From: Gilliamella bombicola
GTDB lineage: Bacteria; Pseudomonadota; Gammaproteobacteria; Enterobacterales; Orbaceae
Assembly (NCBI RefSeq): GCF_900094945.1
Contig: NZ_FMAQ01000002.1
Location: forward strand, 58,751-122,750
Reading direction: 5' to 3'
DNA length: 64,000 nt
The position numbers and the translations under genes are program-made. The first letter of the stretch is position 1. Every line of letters begins with the position of its first letter. The notes under the pieces were generated by a model. It saw only the letters and a program-made list of their open reading frames with translations. It was not told where the DNA came from and did not search any database. Positions 39,416-49,831 of this stretch are shown in pieces.

Positions 39416-40333
39416 ATGAATTTAACTTTCTTAGGGACAAGTGCTGGTTCCCCAACAGCAGAGCGCAATGTAAGTAGTATGGTACTTGATCTGAGACAAG
39501 AGAGGGGTAAGTTATGGCTTTTTGATTGTGGCGAGACAACTCAGATGCAAATGCAAAAAGCCAAATTTAGCCTTGCTAAACTTGAGATCATTTTTTTAAC
39601 GCATTTACATGGTGATCATGTATTTGGGCTACCGGGTGTTTTAACATCCCGTTCTTTGATGCAAAATCAATCACCTTTAACATTGATTGCTCCGAAAGGA
39701 ATTAAACAGCTTGTCGAAACAGTTATTGAAATTAGCTATTCTTGGTTAACCTATCCGCTCAATATTATTGAACTTGAAGAAAATGGCATTGTTTTTGAAG
39801 ATAATCAGTTTCAAGTTGAAGCTAAACTGCTAAAACATCGTGTGCCGTGTTTTGGTTATCGTATTATTGAAAAAGATCTACCAGCTCAGCTTGATATCGA
39901 TAAATTAAAGCAAGCTAATATTCAGGCTGGTTCTTATTATAGTGATCTAAAAAAAGGTAAAACGGTAACTTTAGATGATGGGCGCATTATTCGTGGAGTT
40001 GATTATCAAAGTAAAGTAAAAAAAGGCAAAAAGCTGGCTATTTTAGGTGATACCATACCTTGTCAAGCATCGATTGAGCTTGCTAATGATGTGGATTTGC
40101 TTGTTCATGAAGCAACACAAGAAAACGCACTAAAAGATAAAGCACTCGAACGTGGGCATTCTACAACCATTCATGCCGCAACCATTGCCAAACAAGCCAA
40201 GGCCAAGCGGCTTATTATGACTCATATAAGCCCTAGATATAGTTTGAATGATAATAAAAAGTTAGTTAATGAAGCAAAAAGTGTCTTTGTTAATACTGAA
40301 ATCGCTACCGATTTTGCATCCTTTCACGTTTAA
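39416..40333 (+). CDS. rbn: Ribonuclease Z / RNase BN (ElaC)
   Basis: Metallo-beta-lactamase-fold tRNA 3' endonuclease (or exonuclease). The zinc motif is LTHLHGDHVFGLPG; KHRVPCFGYRI, LGDTIP, LVHEAT and RLIMTHISPRY follow. The N-terminus LTFLGTSAGSPTAERN is standard. Length 305 is usual for the short ElaC form. It overlaps closely with yccJ upstream. Confidence 0.93.
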   Translation: MNLTFLGTSAGSPTAERNVSSMVLDLRQERGKLWLFDCGETTQMQMQKAKFSLAKLEIIFLTHLHGDHVFGLPGVLTSRSLMQNQSPLTLIAPKGIKQLVETVIEISYSWLTYPLNIIELEENGIVFEDNQFQVEAKLLKHRVPCFGYRIIEKDLPAQLDIDKLKQANIQAGSYYSDLKKGKTVTLDDGRIIRGVDYQSKVKKGKKLAILGDTIPCQASIELANDVDLLVHEATQENALKDKALERGHSTTIHAATIAKQAKAKRLIMTHISPRYSLNDNKKLVNEAKSVFVNTEIATDFASFHV

Positions 40334-40358
40334 TTAATCAAATTTTTTTATTAAACTT

Positions 40359-40375
40359 CGCCGAAGTTATCGGCG
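40359..40375. terminator. Hairpin between rbn and argE
   Basis: Stem CGCCGA/TCGGCG with loop AGTTA between convergent genes; an AT-rich tract follows on the minus strand. Confidence 0.55.
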
Positions 40376-40390
40376 GATTGAGATAATTGA

Positions 40391-41548
40391 CTAAAGACAA
40401 AAATCCTTAATTAGCCTTTCTATAGCTACTTTGGTTGGTTTTAAAAAGTCCATGGAAATAAACTCATCCGGTTGATGTGCTTGTTCGATTGATCCCGGCC
40501 CTAATACAATGGTCGGCGAGATTTGATTTAAGTATGGTGCTTCGGTGCTATAGTTAACCGTTTCGGCACTATGACCGACTAATTTTTCAATATGCTGTAA
40601 TGCCGGATGATCTTTTTTACATTCGTATCCCGGAATTGGCGCAACTTCATACTGTATCTCGATTCGATTTGGGTATTTATCCATAACGGGTTGTAGTGCT
40701 TCACAAAGCGCATGATAAAGTGAATCAACATTGTTATCGGGCAATACACGAATATCAATCACAAGCTCACAACAACCACAAATACGATTGGCTGCATCGC
40801 CACCATGAATAACACCTAAATTTAGGGTAGGGTAAGGTACGCTGAACCCGTCATTATGATATTGTTCTTTAAATTTTTGTTTTAGTACTAACAAGCGTTC
40901 AATGACTAAATTCATCACTTCGATAGCGTTAATACCTTTATCGGGATCGCTCGAATGTCCTGATTTACCAATTACTTTAATGGAATTAGAGATAAATCCT
41001 TTATGCGCACGAATTGGGATTAACGATGTTGGTTCACCAATGATAGTGCAGTCAGGCAATAGCTTGGTATTCCTAGCAAAAAATGCCGCACCAGCCATTG
41101 ATGTTTCTTCATCGGCAGTGACAAGGATATAAATGGGTTTAGTTAACTTTTTAAGATCAATATCACGCAGAGCATCTAAAATAAAGGCAAAAAATCCTTT
41201 CATATCGGCGGTACCAAGTCCATACAGCTTATTATTTTCTTCGGTTAGTTTAAAAGGATCTTTAGTCCACTGCCCATCGTCAAACGGAACAGTATCACTG
41301 TGTCCACTTAACAATAACCCGCCTTGTGTTTTATTTTCGCTGTTTGAATAAGTAGCTAACATATTATATTTATGGCGAGTATTAGGAACGGGTTGGATAT
41401 CAATAACAAAACCTAAATCTTCAAACCAACTGGCTAACTTATCGATAAGTGGTTTGTTAGAATAATCTAATTCCTCATTAGTAACGTTACTAATTGTAGG
41501 TGTTGAAATTAATTCATTATATAGTGTTAAAAAAGATGGTAGCGTCAT
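40391..41548 (-). CDS. argE: Acetylornithine deacetylase
   Basis: M20 metallo-hydrolase that releases ornithine from N-acetylornithine. Metal-site and catalytic blocks: [64 protein letters not shown] and YSTEAPYLN, ending [12 protein letters not shown]. The start [13 protein letters not shown] aligns with E. coli ArgE; seven extra codons upstream are unlikely. It lies 20 kb from argCBGH, and I see no clear ARG box in the 250 bases upstream. Confidence 0.95.
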   Translation of the reverse strand: MTLPSFLTLYNELISTPTISNVTNEELDYSNKPLIDKLASWFEDLGFVIDIQPVPNTRHKYNMLATYSNSENKTQGGLLLSGHSDTVPFDDGQWTKDPFKLTEENNKLYGLGTADMKGFFAFILDALRDIDLKKLTKPIYILVTADEETSMAGAAFFARNTKLLPDCTIIGEPTSLIPIRAHKGFISNSIKVIGKSGHSSDPDKGINAIEVMNLVIERLLVLKQKFKEQYHNDGFSVPYPTLNLGVIHGGDAANRICGCCELVIDIRVLPDNNVDSLYHALCEALQPVMDKYPNRIEIQYEVAPIPGYECKKDHPALQHIEKLVGHSAETVNYSTEAPYLNQISPTIVLGPGSIEQAHQPDEFISMDFLKPTKVAIERLIKDFCL

Positions 41549-41815
41549 AAATGCACCTTTAAATGACAAATCGAAGATATACTTTTAATAATGTTATAAG
41601 CATACCATTTACATTATTTTTTGCATACAACTAACCACTTTGTTTCAATTAATGTTTTATGTTTTGATAGTATTCAATATGTACATTAACTAATGTATAG
41701 TTAGCTGATTATGAGTTAAATTGACTGCTAAATTTGTTGAATGTGGTGTTTTTTATGACTTTTATTCATGTTTTAGATAAGCATTTTATATAATAGGAGG
41801 AAGGGGAATAATTAT

Positions 41816-42337
41816 ATGAAAAATAAACAAAACAATATCATAAAAGTACGGCAAACATTACCTGATAATGTAAGCTTTATTGCAGAAGAAATTGATTATT
41901 TAGATTGTCAAAAAAAAGATATTTCTAAAAAATTGACAGCCTATGAAGCTTATAAAATGATGACATCTTATCAACCTAGATGGCTAAAAATACTTTTTAA
42001 AATAAGGGATTGTTTAGTGAAATTAATCGGTGTCAAAGCGATTAATGGATTTGATAGTTCTGCGGAAAATAAGCATCAACCAGACGAAATCAATATGGCT
42101 GATTTTTTTACCATAACAGAGGAAACCAACGATAAACTGACATTAGTTGTAAAAGATTGCCATTTAGATGTATGTGTTTGTATTCGTGTTGTAGATAAAG
42201 GTAATGACATAAGTAAAAATACAGTATATTTAATTGCATCAGTTAAAAATCACAATATTTGGGGGAAATTATATATGTTACCCGTTGCTATTTTACATCC
42301 TTATATTGTTAATAAATTATTTGAAAATATAAAATAA
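41816..42337 (+). CDS. DUF2867-like protein
   Basis: A 173-residue cytosolic protein. YEAYKMMTSYQPRWLKILFK, IRDCLVKLIGVKA and DKLTLVVKDCHLDV fit the DUF2867 pattern. AGGAGGAAGGGG lies before the ATG. No catalytic residues can be suggested. It stands alone before the exporter operon. Confidence 0.72.
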   Translation: MKNKQNNIIKVRQTLPDNVSFIAEEIDYLDCQKKDISKKLTAYEAYKMMTSYQPRWLKILFKIRDCLVKLIGVKAINGFDSSAENKHQPDEINMADFFTITEETNDKLTLVVKDCHLDVCVCIRVVDKGNDISKNTVYLIASVKNHNIWGKLYMLPVAILHPYIVNKLFENIK

Positions 42338-42604
42338 TAAGTCATTTATTATAAATAACTTATCAAGTTGTAATGAGCATATCAGCTTTATTGCATAATA
42401 TAGTGATGTTATTAATTTCAAATCTATAAATAAAATATAAAACCATCCTGCTTAATTTTTTAGCTTTTATTGCGATTGTTTTATGAACAGATATTATTTG
42501 CCATAAACATTTGATACTATCTAACCAATACAGTCAAATAACCTTTAACGATTTGTTATTTCGTTAAGATTTTCCATAAATCGTTTTAAAAAATAAGGTA
42601 TTAT

Positions 42605-43678
42605 ATGAAAAATATAAGCAGGAAATGGATTGTTATTGCAGTTGTTATTATTGCTATTATTTTTATTTTATGGCAACAATTGAAGACAGATGGCTATGGT
42701 TCGAATTTTGCTAGTGGTAATGGACGCATTGAAGCAACCGAAATTAATATTTCAGCTAAATTAGCTGGTAGAATTGAAAAAATTAATGTTGATGAAGGCG
42801 ATTTTGTTAAAGCTGGCCAACCACTTGTGGTTATGCAGACTGACACCTTACAGGCACAATTAAACGAAGCACAAGCGCAATATGGGCAAGCAATCAGTAA
42901 TGAGGCTAGTGCTCAATCACAAGTTGAATTAAAAATGAGCGATAAAGTCTCCGCTCAATCCGGTGTAAGTCAACGTGAAAGTGACTTAGATATTGCATCT
43001 AAACATTTACAGAGAACTACTGCGCTTTATCAAAAAGGTGCATTGTCCATCCAACAATTTGATGATGATACCGCTAAATTTAATAGTGCTAAAGCAGCGT
43101 TAGATTCAGCAAAATCTCAAGTTACAGCGGCAGATGCTGCTATTGCTGTTGCTAAGGCCGGTGTTGATAGTGCTAAAGCCGCTATTAATGTTGCCAGCGC
43201 TAATATAAGACAAATTCAAGCTGATATTGATGATAGTACTTTAATAGCGCCTGTTGATGGTCGTATCCAATATCGTATTGCTCAGTTAGGTGAAGTTTTA
43301 CCATCGGGTGGTAAAGTACTAAATTTAGTTAATTTATATGATGTTTATTTAACTTTCTTTTTACCTGAAACTGTTGCGGGTAAGGTGGCTATTGGTGATG
43401 AAGTCAGGCTTATTTTAGATGCGTTACCAGATAAAGCGATTTCAGCTAAAATTTCGTTTGTTTCAAGCGTTGCCCAATTTACGCCAAAAACCGTTGAAAC
43501 AAAAGATGAACGTCAAAAATTGATGTTTAGAGTTAAAGCACAATTAAGCCCTGAATTATTAAAATGCTATATTACTCAAGTTAAAACTGGTTTACCAGGT
43601 GTGGCTTGGGTTAAACTTGACCCTAAAACGCCATGGCCTGCTGGTTTATCTGATATTGCAAAATGTCCAACCGAATAA
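42605..43678 (+). CDS. yhiI: HlyD-family periplasmic adaptor, YhiI-like
   Basis: Membrane-fusion protein of an ABC exporter. One N-terminal span (KWIVIAVVIIAIIFILW) anchors a periplasmic body: a lipoyl half (EATEINISAKLAGRIEKINV), a long coiled-coil hairpin rich in Ala/Gln/Ser (about residues 75-205), the second lipoyl half (DSTLIAPVDGRIQYRIAQLG) and a beta-barrel. It begins a tight operon with the double-ATPase/permease gene 13 bases downstream and a second permease, the same order as E. coli yhiI-rbbA-yhhJ. Confidence 0.87.
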   Translation: MKNISRKWIVIAVVIIAIIFILWQQLKTDGYGSNFASGNGRIEATEINISAKLAGRIEKINVDEGDFVKAGQPLVVMQTDTLQAQLNEAQAQYGQAISNEASAQSQVELKMSDKVSAQSGVSQRESDLDIASKHLQRTTALYQKGALSIQQFDDDTAKFNSAKAALDSAKSQVTAADAAIAVAKAGVDSAKAAINVASANIRQIQADIDDSTLIAPVDGRIQYRIAQLGEVLPSGGKVLNLVNLYDVYLTFFLPETVAGKVAIGDEVRLILDALPDKAISAKISFVSSVAQFTPKTVETKDERQKLMFRVKAQLSPELLKCYITQVKTGLPGVAWVKLDPKTPWPAGLSDIAKCPTE

Positions 43679-43691
43679 TTGGAGATAGCAA

Positions 43692-46490
43692 ATGTCAGAT
43701 TCAGACAATAAAAATTTGGTTTTATTAAACGAAGCTAAATCCATTGATGATGCAGTGGTAAAAGTAAGCAATGTCACACTGCATTACAAAAAAAATTGTG
43801 CGCTCAATAATATTAATTTAGCCATTCCACCTCGATGCATGGTGGGCTTTATTGGGCCTGATGGCGTGGGTAAATCGAGTTTATTATCGCTGATCGCTGG
43901 TGCGCATGTTATTCAAGAAGGATTAGTGTATGTTTTAGATGGAGATATGAAAGATAAGTCGCACCGTAAAAATGTTTGTACACGCATTGCTTATATGCCT
44001 CAAGGGTTAGGTAAAAACCTTTATCCGACTTTATCTGTTGAAGAAAATTTGCAATTTTTTGCTCGTTTGTTTGGTAATGATGCGGTTGAGCGTCGTCGCC
44101 GTATTGATGAATTAACGCGTAGTACTGGATTATATCCATTTTTATCAAGACCGGCAGGGCGACTATCTGGTGGTATGAAGCAAAAGGTTAGCTTATGTTC
44201 TGCGTTAATTCATGATCCGGATTTGTTAATTCTTGATGAACCCACAACGGGGGTTGATCCACTTTCCAGAGCCCAATTTTGGCAGTTAATTAACAAAATT
44301 CGTAAACAAAGACCGCAAATGAGTGTGATTGTGGCAACCGCCTATATGGATGAAGCCCAAAACTTTGATTGGTTAGTTGCGATGTATGGCGGTAAAATTC
44401 TTGAAACTGGCACACCAAAATCATTACTAGCTAAAACAGGAAAAAATAATTTAGATGATGCATTTATTCAGCTCATGCCAGAAAACGCTAGACAAGGTTA
44501 TCAAACTGTCGAAATTCCACCTTTAGATCTTAATAAAGATTTGCAAACAGCCATAGAAGCAAAAGATTTAACTAAACAGTTTGGTAATTTTATTGCAGTT
44601 GATCATGTTAATTTTTCAATTAAACAAGGTGAAATATTTGGTTTTTTAGGCTCAAATGGCTGTGGTAAATCAACCACCATGAAAATGTTAACGGGTTTAT
44701 TACCGATTTCATCAGGTGAGGCATGGTTATTTGGTAAACCGGTTGATGCCAGTGATATTAATGTTAGGCGTCATTTAGGATATATGTCTCAAGCATTTTC
44801 TTTATATAGTGAGTTAACAGTCAAACAAAATTTAGTTCTACATGCGCGTCTGTTTGGTATTGAAGAAAGTAAAATTTCCGCTCGCGTTGAAGAATTACTG
44901 AAACGTTTTGGTTTAGAACAAGACGCACAAAATCTGCCCGATAGTTTACCTTTAGGGGTAAAGCAACGGCTTTCATTGTCAGTTGCCGTTGTGCATAATC
45001 CGCAAATTCTTATCCTTGATGAACCAACATCAGGCGTTGACCCCATTGCTCGCGATGATTTTTGGCGTTTAATTATCGAACTTTCTAGAAAAGATAAAGT
45101 AACGGTATTTATCACAACTCACTTTATGAATGAGGCCGCAAGATGCGATCGAATTTCATTAATGCATGCGGGTAAAGTATTAGCAAGTGATACGCCAGAT
45201 AACATTATCAGCTCCAAAAATGCTAAAACATTAGAGGCGGCCTTTATTCGTTATCTTGTTGATGCAGGGGCTGATGATAGTAATGCAGAAGAACGCTCTG
45301 TTGAACCGCCAAAAGAAATACTCAATCAAGCAACAAAAACCATACTAAATCATCACCTTCAAGGATTTAGTCTTACCCGTATGATAGGTTGTCTATGGCG
45401 TGAGACTCTTGAATTATCTCGTGATCCTTTGCGAGCATTATTAGCGTTATTAGGCTCAGCAATTTTAATGTTGGTTATGGGATATGGCATTACGATGGAT
45501 GTTGAAGATCTGCGTTTTGCTGTGCTTGATCGCGATCAAAGTGTAATCAGCCAAAATTATACTCTAAATTTGTCAGGCTCTAAACGTTATTTTATTGAAA
45601 GGGCACCTATCACTGATTATAACGATATGGATGCGCGGTTGCGCAGTAATGACATTGCTTTAGCGATTGAAATTCCACCAAATTTTGGTCGTGACATACA
45701 ACGAGGCGATCCCGTTGATATTGCCATTTGGATTGATGGGGCAATGCCACTACGTGCCGAAACAATCAAAGGCTATGTGCAAGGCATGCATCTTGCTTGG
45801 TTAAGTGAAAAAGTAAAAGAAGTAACAGGAAAATCCTCAACTAGCTTGGCAAATATAGAAACAAGATACCGTTATAATCCTGATATTAAAAGCTTACCTT
45901 CTATGGTGCCGGCGGTAATACCTATTTTATTATTAATGATTCCATCAATGCTGGCAGCTTTATCGGTCGTGCGTGAAAAAGAGATGGGTTCGATTATCAA
46001 TTTATATGTAACACCAGTAACTAAAGCTGAGTTTTTGCTAGGCAAACAAGTGCCTTATATCATTATTTCTATGTTTAGCTTTTTATTATTGTTATTTATG
46101 GCAATCACCATTTTTGCTGTGCCTGTAAAAGGAAGTTTGTTTACTTTGTGCCTAGCTGCATTTGCTTACTGCATTATTTCAACGGGTTTTGGCTTGTTGG
46201 CTTCGACTGTCACCCGTAGCCAAATTGCCGTTATCTTTTTAACTTGCGTAGGGACAATGTTACCAGCAATTCAATTTTCAGGATTGCTCAACCCTGTCGC
46301 ATCTCTAGAAGGCGGTGGCCGTTATATTGGCGAGGTTTATCCAACAACGCATATGCTAATTATTGCTCGTGGTGTGTTTAATAAAGCGCTTGGTTTTATC
46401 GATCTGCATAATTCAATATTTGCTTTATTGATCACAATCCCTATTGTATTGGGTGCCAGTATTTTTCTCCTTAAAAAGCAAGAGGGATAG
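43692..46490 (+). CDS. rbbA: Fused double-ATPase/ABC-2 permease, RbbA (YhiH)-like
   Basis: A 932-residue protein: NBD1 at about residues 20-250 (Walker [12 protein letters not shown], signature [12 protein letters not shown], Walker [14 protein letters not shown]), NBD2 at about 285-510 (Walker [15 protein letters not shown], degenerate signature [12 protein letters not shown], Walker [14 protein letters not shown]), then an ABC-2 membrane domain from about 570 with a large periplasmic loop and five C-terminal spans. E. coli RbbA has the same plan and was described as ribosome-associated; as part of this operon an export role is more natural. Ribosome site GGAGATAG. Confidence 0.9.
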   Translation: MSDSDNKNLVLLNEAKSIDDAVVKVSNVTLHYKKNCALNNINLAIPPRCMVGFIGPDGVGKSSLLSLIAGAHVIQEGLVYVLDGDMKDKSHRKNVCTRIAYMPQGLGKNLYPTLSVEENLQFFARLFGNDAVERRRRIDELTRSTGLYPFLSRPAGRLSGGMKQKVSLCSALIHDPDLLILDEPTTGVDPLSRAQFWQLINKIRKQRPQMSVIVATAYMDEAQNFDWLVAMYGGKILETGTPKSLLAKTGKNNLDDAFIQLMPENARQGYQTVEIPPLDLNKDLQTAIEAKDLTKQFGNFIAVDHVNFSIKQGEIFGFLGSNGCGKSTTMKMLTGLLPISSGEAWLFGKPVDASDINVRRHLGYMSQAFSLYSELTVKQNLVLHARLFGIEESKISARVEELLKRFGLEQDAQNLPDSLPLGVKQRLSLSVAVVHNPQILILDEPTSGVDPIARDDFWRLIIELSRKDKVTVFITTHFMNEAARCDRISLMHAGKVLASDTPDNIISSKNAKTLEAAFIRYLVDAGADDSNAEERSVEPPKEILNQATKTILNHHLQGFSLTRMIGCLWRETLELSRDPLRALLALLGSAILMLVMGYGITMDVEDLRFAVLDRDQSVISQNYTLNLSGSKRYFIERAPITDYNDMDARLRSNDIALAIEIPPNFGRDIQRGDPVDIAIWIDGAMPLRAETIKGYVQGMHLAWLSEKVKEVTGKSSTSLANIETRYRYNPDIKSLPSMVPAVIPILLLMIPSMLAALSVVREKEMGSIINLYVTPVTKAEFLLGKQVPYIIISMFSFLLLLFMAITIFAVPVKGSLFTLCLAAFAYCIISTGFGLLASTVTRSQIAVIFLTCVGTMLPAIQFSGLLNPVASLEGGGRYIGEVYPTTHMLIIARGVFNKALGFIDLHNSIFALLITIPIVLGASIFLLKKQEG

Positions 46491-46495
46491 ATATT

Positions 46496-47626
46496 ATGCA
46501 AAGTTTAATTAATATTTATCGCTTAGGGATTAAAGAGTTATGGGGGTTATTGCGTGATCCTATCATGTTGCTATTAATTGCCTATTGCTTTACCTTTGAT
46601 ATTTATATTGCTGCAACGGCAACTTCTGACTCGTTACATCATGCCTCGATTGCCGTTGTTGATGAAGATAACTCACCCTTATCAAGACAAATTATTACAG
46701 CCTTTTATCCGCCAATGTTTAATACTCCTGTTAAATTATATTCAATGGATGATGTCGATCGTGGTATGGATACAGATAATTATACGTTTGCTTTAAATAT
46801 TCCGCCTAATTTTCAGCGTGATGTGCTAAATAATCAAAATCCAGAAATTCAACTCAATATTGATGCAACAAGAATGGGGCAAGCGTTTGTCGGAAATGGT
46901 TATATAACACAAATTATTACTGGTGAAGTGACTGAATATGTCAACCGTTACAGTAAGGTAACAAATTTGCCAGTTAATATACAAGTGCATACCGCCTTTA
47001 ATCCTAATTTAACGCGATCTTGGTTTGGTTCTGTCATGGAAATTATCAATATTGTGACAACATTATCTATTATTTTAACTGGTGCTGCTTTAATGAAAGA
47101 GCGTGAACATGGTACGATTGACCATCTTCTTGCCATGCCTGTTACTCCTTTTGAAATTATGATATCCAAAGTATGGTCAATGGGACTTGTGGTATTAATA
47201 TCAACTTGGGTAGCGTTGTTACTTGTTGTTCATAGTTGGCTAAATGTACCAATTGCTGGTTCGGTAGCTTTATTTTTGATTGGTGCAGCGCTACATCTTT
47301 TTGTGACAACGTCACTTGGTATCTTTATGGCAACCGTAGCAAAATCTACTGCGCAATTCGCAATGTTACTTATTTTAATTTTGTTACCATTACAAATGCT
47401 ATCAGGGGGGAGTACTCCGCGCGAAAGTATGCCAGAAATTGTGCAAAATATTATGATGTTTGCCCCAACAACGCATTTTGTTGAATTAGGACAGGCAATA
47501 TTGTATCGAGGTGCTGGCTTAAGTGTAGTTTGGACTTCGTTTGCATGGTTATTGGTAATTGGTACCGTGTTCTTTTTAATTGCTTTAAGGCGTTTTCGTA
47601 GTTCAATTGTGAATATGGGATCATAG
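46496..47626 (+). CDS. yhhJ: ABC-2 permease, YhhJ-like
   Basis: A 376-residue permease: N-terminal span (MLLLIAYCFTFDIYIA), a large periplasmic loop with ALNIPPNFQRDVL and EIQLNIDATRMGQAF, then five spans with MKEREHGTIDHLLAMPVTP and PLQMLSGGSTPRESMP. It starts 5 bases after rbbA. With RbbA's own membrane half it likely forms the heterodimeric channel fed by the YhiI adaptor; substrate unknown. Confidence 0.9.
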   Translation: MQSLINIYRLGIKELWGLLRDPIMLLLIAYCFTFDIYIAATATSDSLHHASIAVVDEDNSPLSRQIITAFYPPMFNTPVKLYSMDDVDRGMDTDNYTFALNIPPNFQRDVLNNQNPEIQLNIDATRMGQAFVGNGYITQIITGEVTEYVNRYSKVTNLPVNIQVHTAFNPNLTRSWFGSVMEIINIVTTLSIILTGAALMKEREHGTIDHLLAMPVTPFEIMISKVWSMGLVVLISTWVALLLVVHSWLNVPIAGSVALFLIGAALHLFVTTSLGIFMATVAKSTAQFAMLLILILLPLQMLSGGSTPRESMPEIVQNIMMFAPTTHFVELGQAILYRGAGLSVVWTSFAWLLVIGTVFFLIALRRFRSSIVNMGS

Positions 47627-47812
47627 CATTTATATAATTTGGTACATCAGTGTATGATGCGATTTTTTAGCCAACAACAACTATTAATTGTTCTTGTAAA
47701 TATTGGCACAACACCGCTTGCCCATTTATAATGAAAAAAGAAACTCTATTCTAGCTATTGAATAATAGCGCTTAATTACTATTTGGGCAAAATGGTGTTT
47801 ATCGATAAAAAT

Positions 47813-47833
47813 AAAAAGCTAAATAAGCTTTTT
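47813..47833 (+). terminator. Hairpin downstream of yhhJ
   Basis: Stem AAAAAGCT/AGCTTTTT with loop AAATA, 190 bases after yhhJ; the T-run is part of the stem. Likely end of the exporter operon. Confidence 0.55.
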
Positions 47834-48241
47834 AAGCTAAAATTAGTTTAAATGGGATTACACATTTTACAATGTGGCATAAATGATTTACATTATGTTA
47901 ATTATTAATTGACTATTAATAAGCAAATTTTTATATATTGTTTTCTCTTTTTATCTTCATTATATAAATATCAGCAAAATATCTTTATAGCAGTAATTTG
48001 ATATAAAAAAATTAAATCAATTAATTAAATTTGATTTTAGTAGTTTTTATAGCAAATAAAGTATGACGAAAACTGTTATTTAAAGAATTTTAGTGCAATA
48101 TTAATTTTTACCATACTTTAACATTTGTTATTTTTTTTCACTTATTTGTTGTTTTTTAAAGAAATAAATTGCTATTTTTAGTAAATATCGAGCCAAATTT
48201 TCGTGTTTTTTTGTTTTTTTAAGACAGTCGAAAGATCTTGG

Positions 48242-48272
48242 TTGACACAAGGTCTATAAGAATCAGTATAAT
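48242..48272 (+). promoter_or_regulatory. Sigma-70-like promoter
   Basis: TTGACA at 48242-48247 and TATAAT at 48267-48272 are both perfect consensus boxes, though the 19-base spacer is longer than ideal. It points at the AEC gene 264 bases downstream, or at an unrecognised RNA. Confidence 0.5.
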
Positions 48273-48535
48273 GCTTTCAAGTTACTATATTTTCATTGAA
48301 ATATAACAAAAGGTTCCTATATTAATAATGTCTTTTATTAAGCATACTAAATGTGAAATAGCATTTAATAATAACAATTTACAACAAAAAGAACGCTGTT
48401 TTGCATGTAATAAAATATATGCGATTTTGTAATCACTTATTTTAGCTAGGTCTATAAATATAATCTCTAATCTGAAGTTACCGGCCATTACCGAATTTGT
48501 CTTTTAAGTAATATTATTTTAGGAGTTTTAAAAAA

Positions 48536-49519
48536 ATGAATCTAATCTGGTCAGCAGTTGGACAAGTTGTTAGTTCTTGTCTTCCGGTTTTTTTGTTAAT
48601 TTTTCTTGGTTGGTTCTGTGTACAACAAGGAATTTTTTCGAAGGATTCTAAAAAATTATTATCTGGACTGGTATCAAACTTTGTCTTTCCTGCATTGCTT
48701 TTTGTGCATACTTCTCATGCTAAACCGTCGCAAATATTTAATGGTATTTGGATGATTGCCTTTTTCTGCACTATGTCATTTTTATGGATAATTTGCTTTT
48801 TAACCAATAAATACATTTTGCATAAAGAGTTAAAATCAACAGCAATGAATGCAATGCTTTGCTGCTTTCCCAATATGGGCGGAATGGGGGTGCCTTTTTT
48901 AACGTTGATGCTTGGGGCAGCATCTACCATTTCGGTCGCGATTGCTAATTTTGTTGTCGCATTATCATTGATTCCAATGACAATCTTCTTATTAGAACTC
49001 TGTGATACTAAATTATCTGGCGGTAAAGTCACCGGCGATATGATCTTTAGTGCAGTAAAAAACTCGCTCATGAAACCGATGTTTTTAGCTGTGATTTTAG
49101 GGCTAATTGTTAGTGTCACCGATGGAACTCAATGGTTACCTCATTTTGTATTTAACACTTTTGATATTATGTCAAATGCCTGTAACTTTATTTCGCTTAT
49201 TGCGGTCGGTGTTGGTATTCATGGCGTTAAATTGAAATTATCTAAACCATTAATGGTCAATATTGTATTGAAAAGTTTTATTACGCCAATTGTTGCACTT
49301 ATTGCCGTATATTTATTTGGTATCACAGGGATGGAGGCTGAAGAGCTAGTATTCCTATTGGCAATGCCAACGGCATCAACAGCAGTTATTTTGGCTTATA
49401 ATTGGAATGTTGAGCAAGAACAAGCATCAAGCATTTTCTTTGCATCAACGGTTCTATCTATCTTTATTTTACCAACTTTATTACTTATTATGGATTTCAC
49501 CATTCCTGGTGTTGCTTAA
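48536..49519 (+). CDS. AEC-family transporter, second copy
   Basis: A 327-residue carrier of about ten spans. LPVFLLIFLGWFCVQQGIF, the central CFPNMGGMGVPFLTLMLG and the C-terminal LAMPTASTAVILAYNW are typical AEC blocks. It is clearly a distant paralogue of the 37.4-kb gene, not a recent duplicate. AGGAG precedes the ATG, and a T-tailed hairpin follows the stop. Confidence 0.86.
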   Translation: MNLIWSAVGQVVSSCLPVFLLIFLGWFCVQQGIFSKDSKKLLSGLVSNFVFPALLFVHTSHAKPSQIFNGIWMIAFFCTMSFLWIICFLTNKYILHKELKSTAMNAMLCCFPNMGGMGVPFLTLMLGAASTISVAIANFVVALSLIPMTIFLLELCDTKLSGGKVTGDMIFSAVKNSLMKPMFLAVILGLIVSVTDGTQWLPHFVFNTFDIMSNACNFISLIAVGVGIHGVKLKLSKPLMVNIVLKSFITPIVALIAVYLFGITGMEAEELVFLLAMPTASTAVILAYNWNVEQEQASSIFFASTVLSIFILPTLLLIMDFTIPGVA

Positions 49520-49535
49520 TAAATAAAGGCTAGAT

Positions 49536-49574
49536 AAATGCCCTTGTTTTATTTGACTTAAACGAGGGCATTTT
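49536..49574 (+). terminator. Terminator of the second AEC gene
   Basis: Stem AAATGCCCT/AGGGCATTT extended by a few bases around a long loop and followed by T. Confidence 0.8.
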
Positions 49575-49676
49575 ATTACTTATTACACATTTCTTGTAAG
49601 CGACTTTCCCTTAATTGCAATACAACCTCAGAATAAACCTATCCTATTGTTATAACAAAATACTGCTTTATTTCTT

Positions 49677-49790
49677 ATAAAAAATCGGTCAGAAAAGGTA
49701 TTGATTTTATTGGTTTTTTTTGTAATTGTGGGGGATGATTGTATAAAACACCAATGTTATCAACTGATTTTATTAGTAAAATCATAAATG
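49677..49790 (+). repeat. Short palindromic repeat, copy 3
   Basis: ATAAAAAATCGGTCAGAAAA then GGTATTGATTTTATT repeats the head of copy 1 (27761) with two or three differences. A TGATTTTATTAGTAAAATCA palindrome (49760s-49780s) lies further on. Confidence 0.68.
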
Positions 49791-49831
49791 AACACTTTAA
49801 GTACTATTGATAGCACTAAGAACATAGCAAA

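Larger units (their letters stand above)
47627..48535. other. Long AT-rich intergenic region
   Basis: About 900 bases without a gene I can support. It holds a hairpin (47813-47833) and a promoter-like pair at 48242-48272. A short minus-strand run encoding QAVLCQYLQEQLIVVVG near 47660-47715 is open for under 40 codons and matches nothing I know. The 260 bases after the promoter could be a long leader for the AEC gene; TATATTT/AAATATA near 48283-48303 can form a small stem. Confidence 0.45.
49520..49831. other. Intergenic region with terminator and repeat copy 3
   Basis: No gene seen. It contains the AEC terminator and a copy of the short palindromic repeat, leaving AT-rich sequence of no evident function before the convergent WYL regulator. 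Confidence 0.5.

Noticed and set aside
41549..41815. Possible ARG box upstream of argE
   Set aside because: Half-sites such as ATTCA and TGAAT occur, but not at palindromic spacing.
47655..47740. Minus-strand reading QAVLCQYLQEQLIVVVG
   Set aside because: Under 40 codons, no start codon or ribosome site, no recognised family.
48285..48488. 67-residue minus-strand open frame in the gene desert
   Set aside because: Hydrophobic, cysteine-rich text typical of AT-rich noncoding DNA; no ribosome site.
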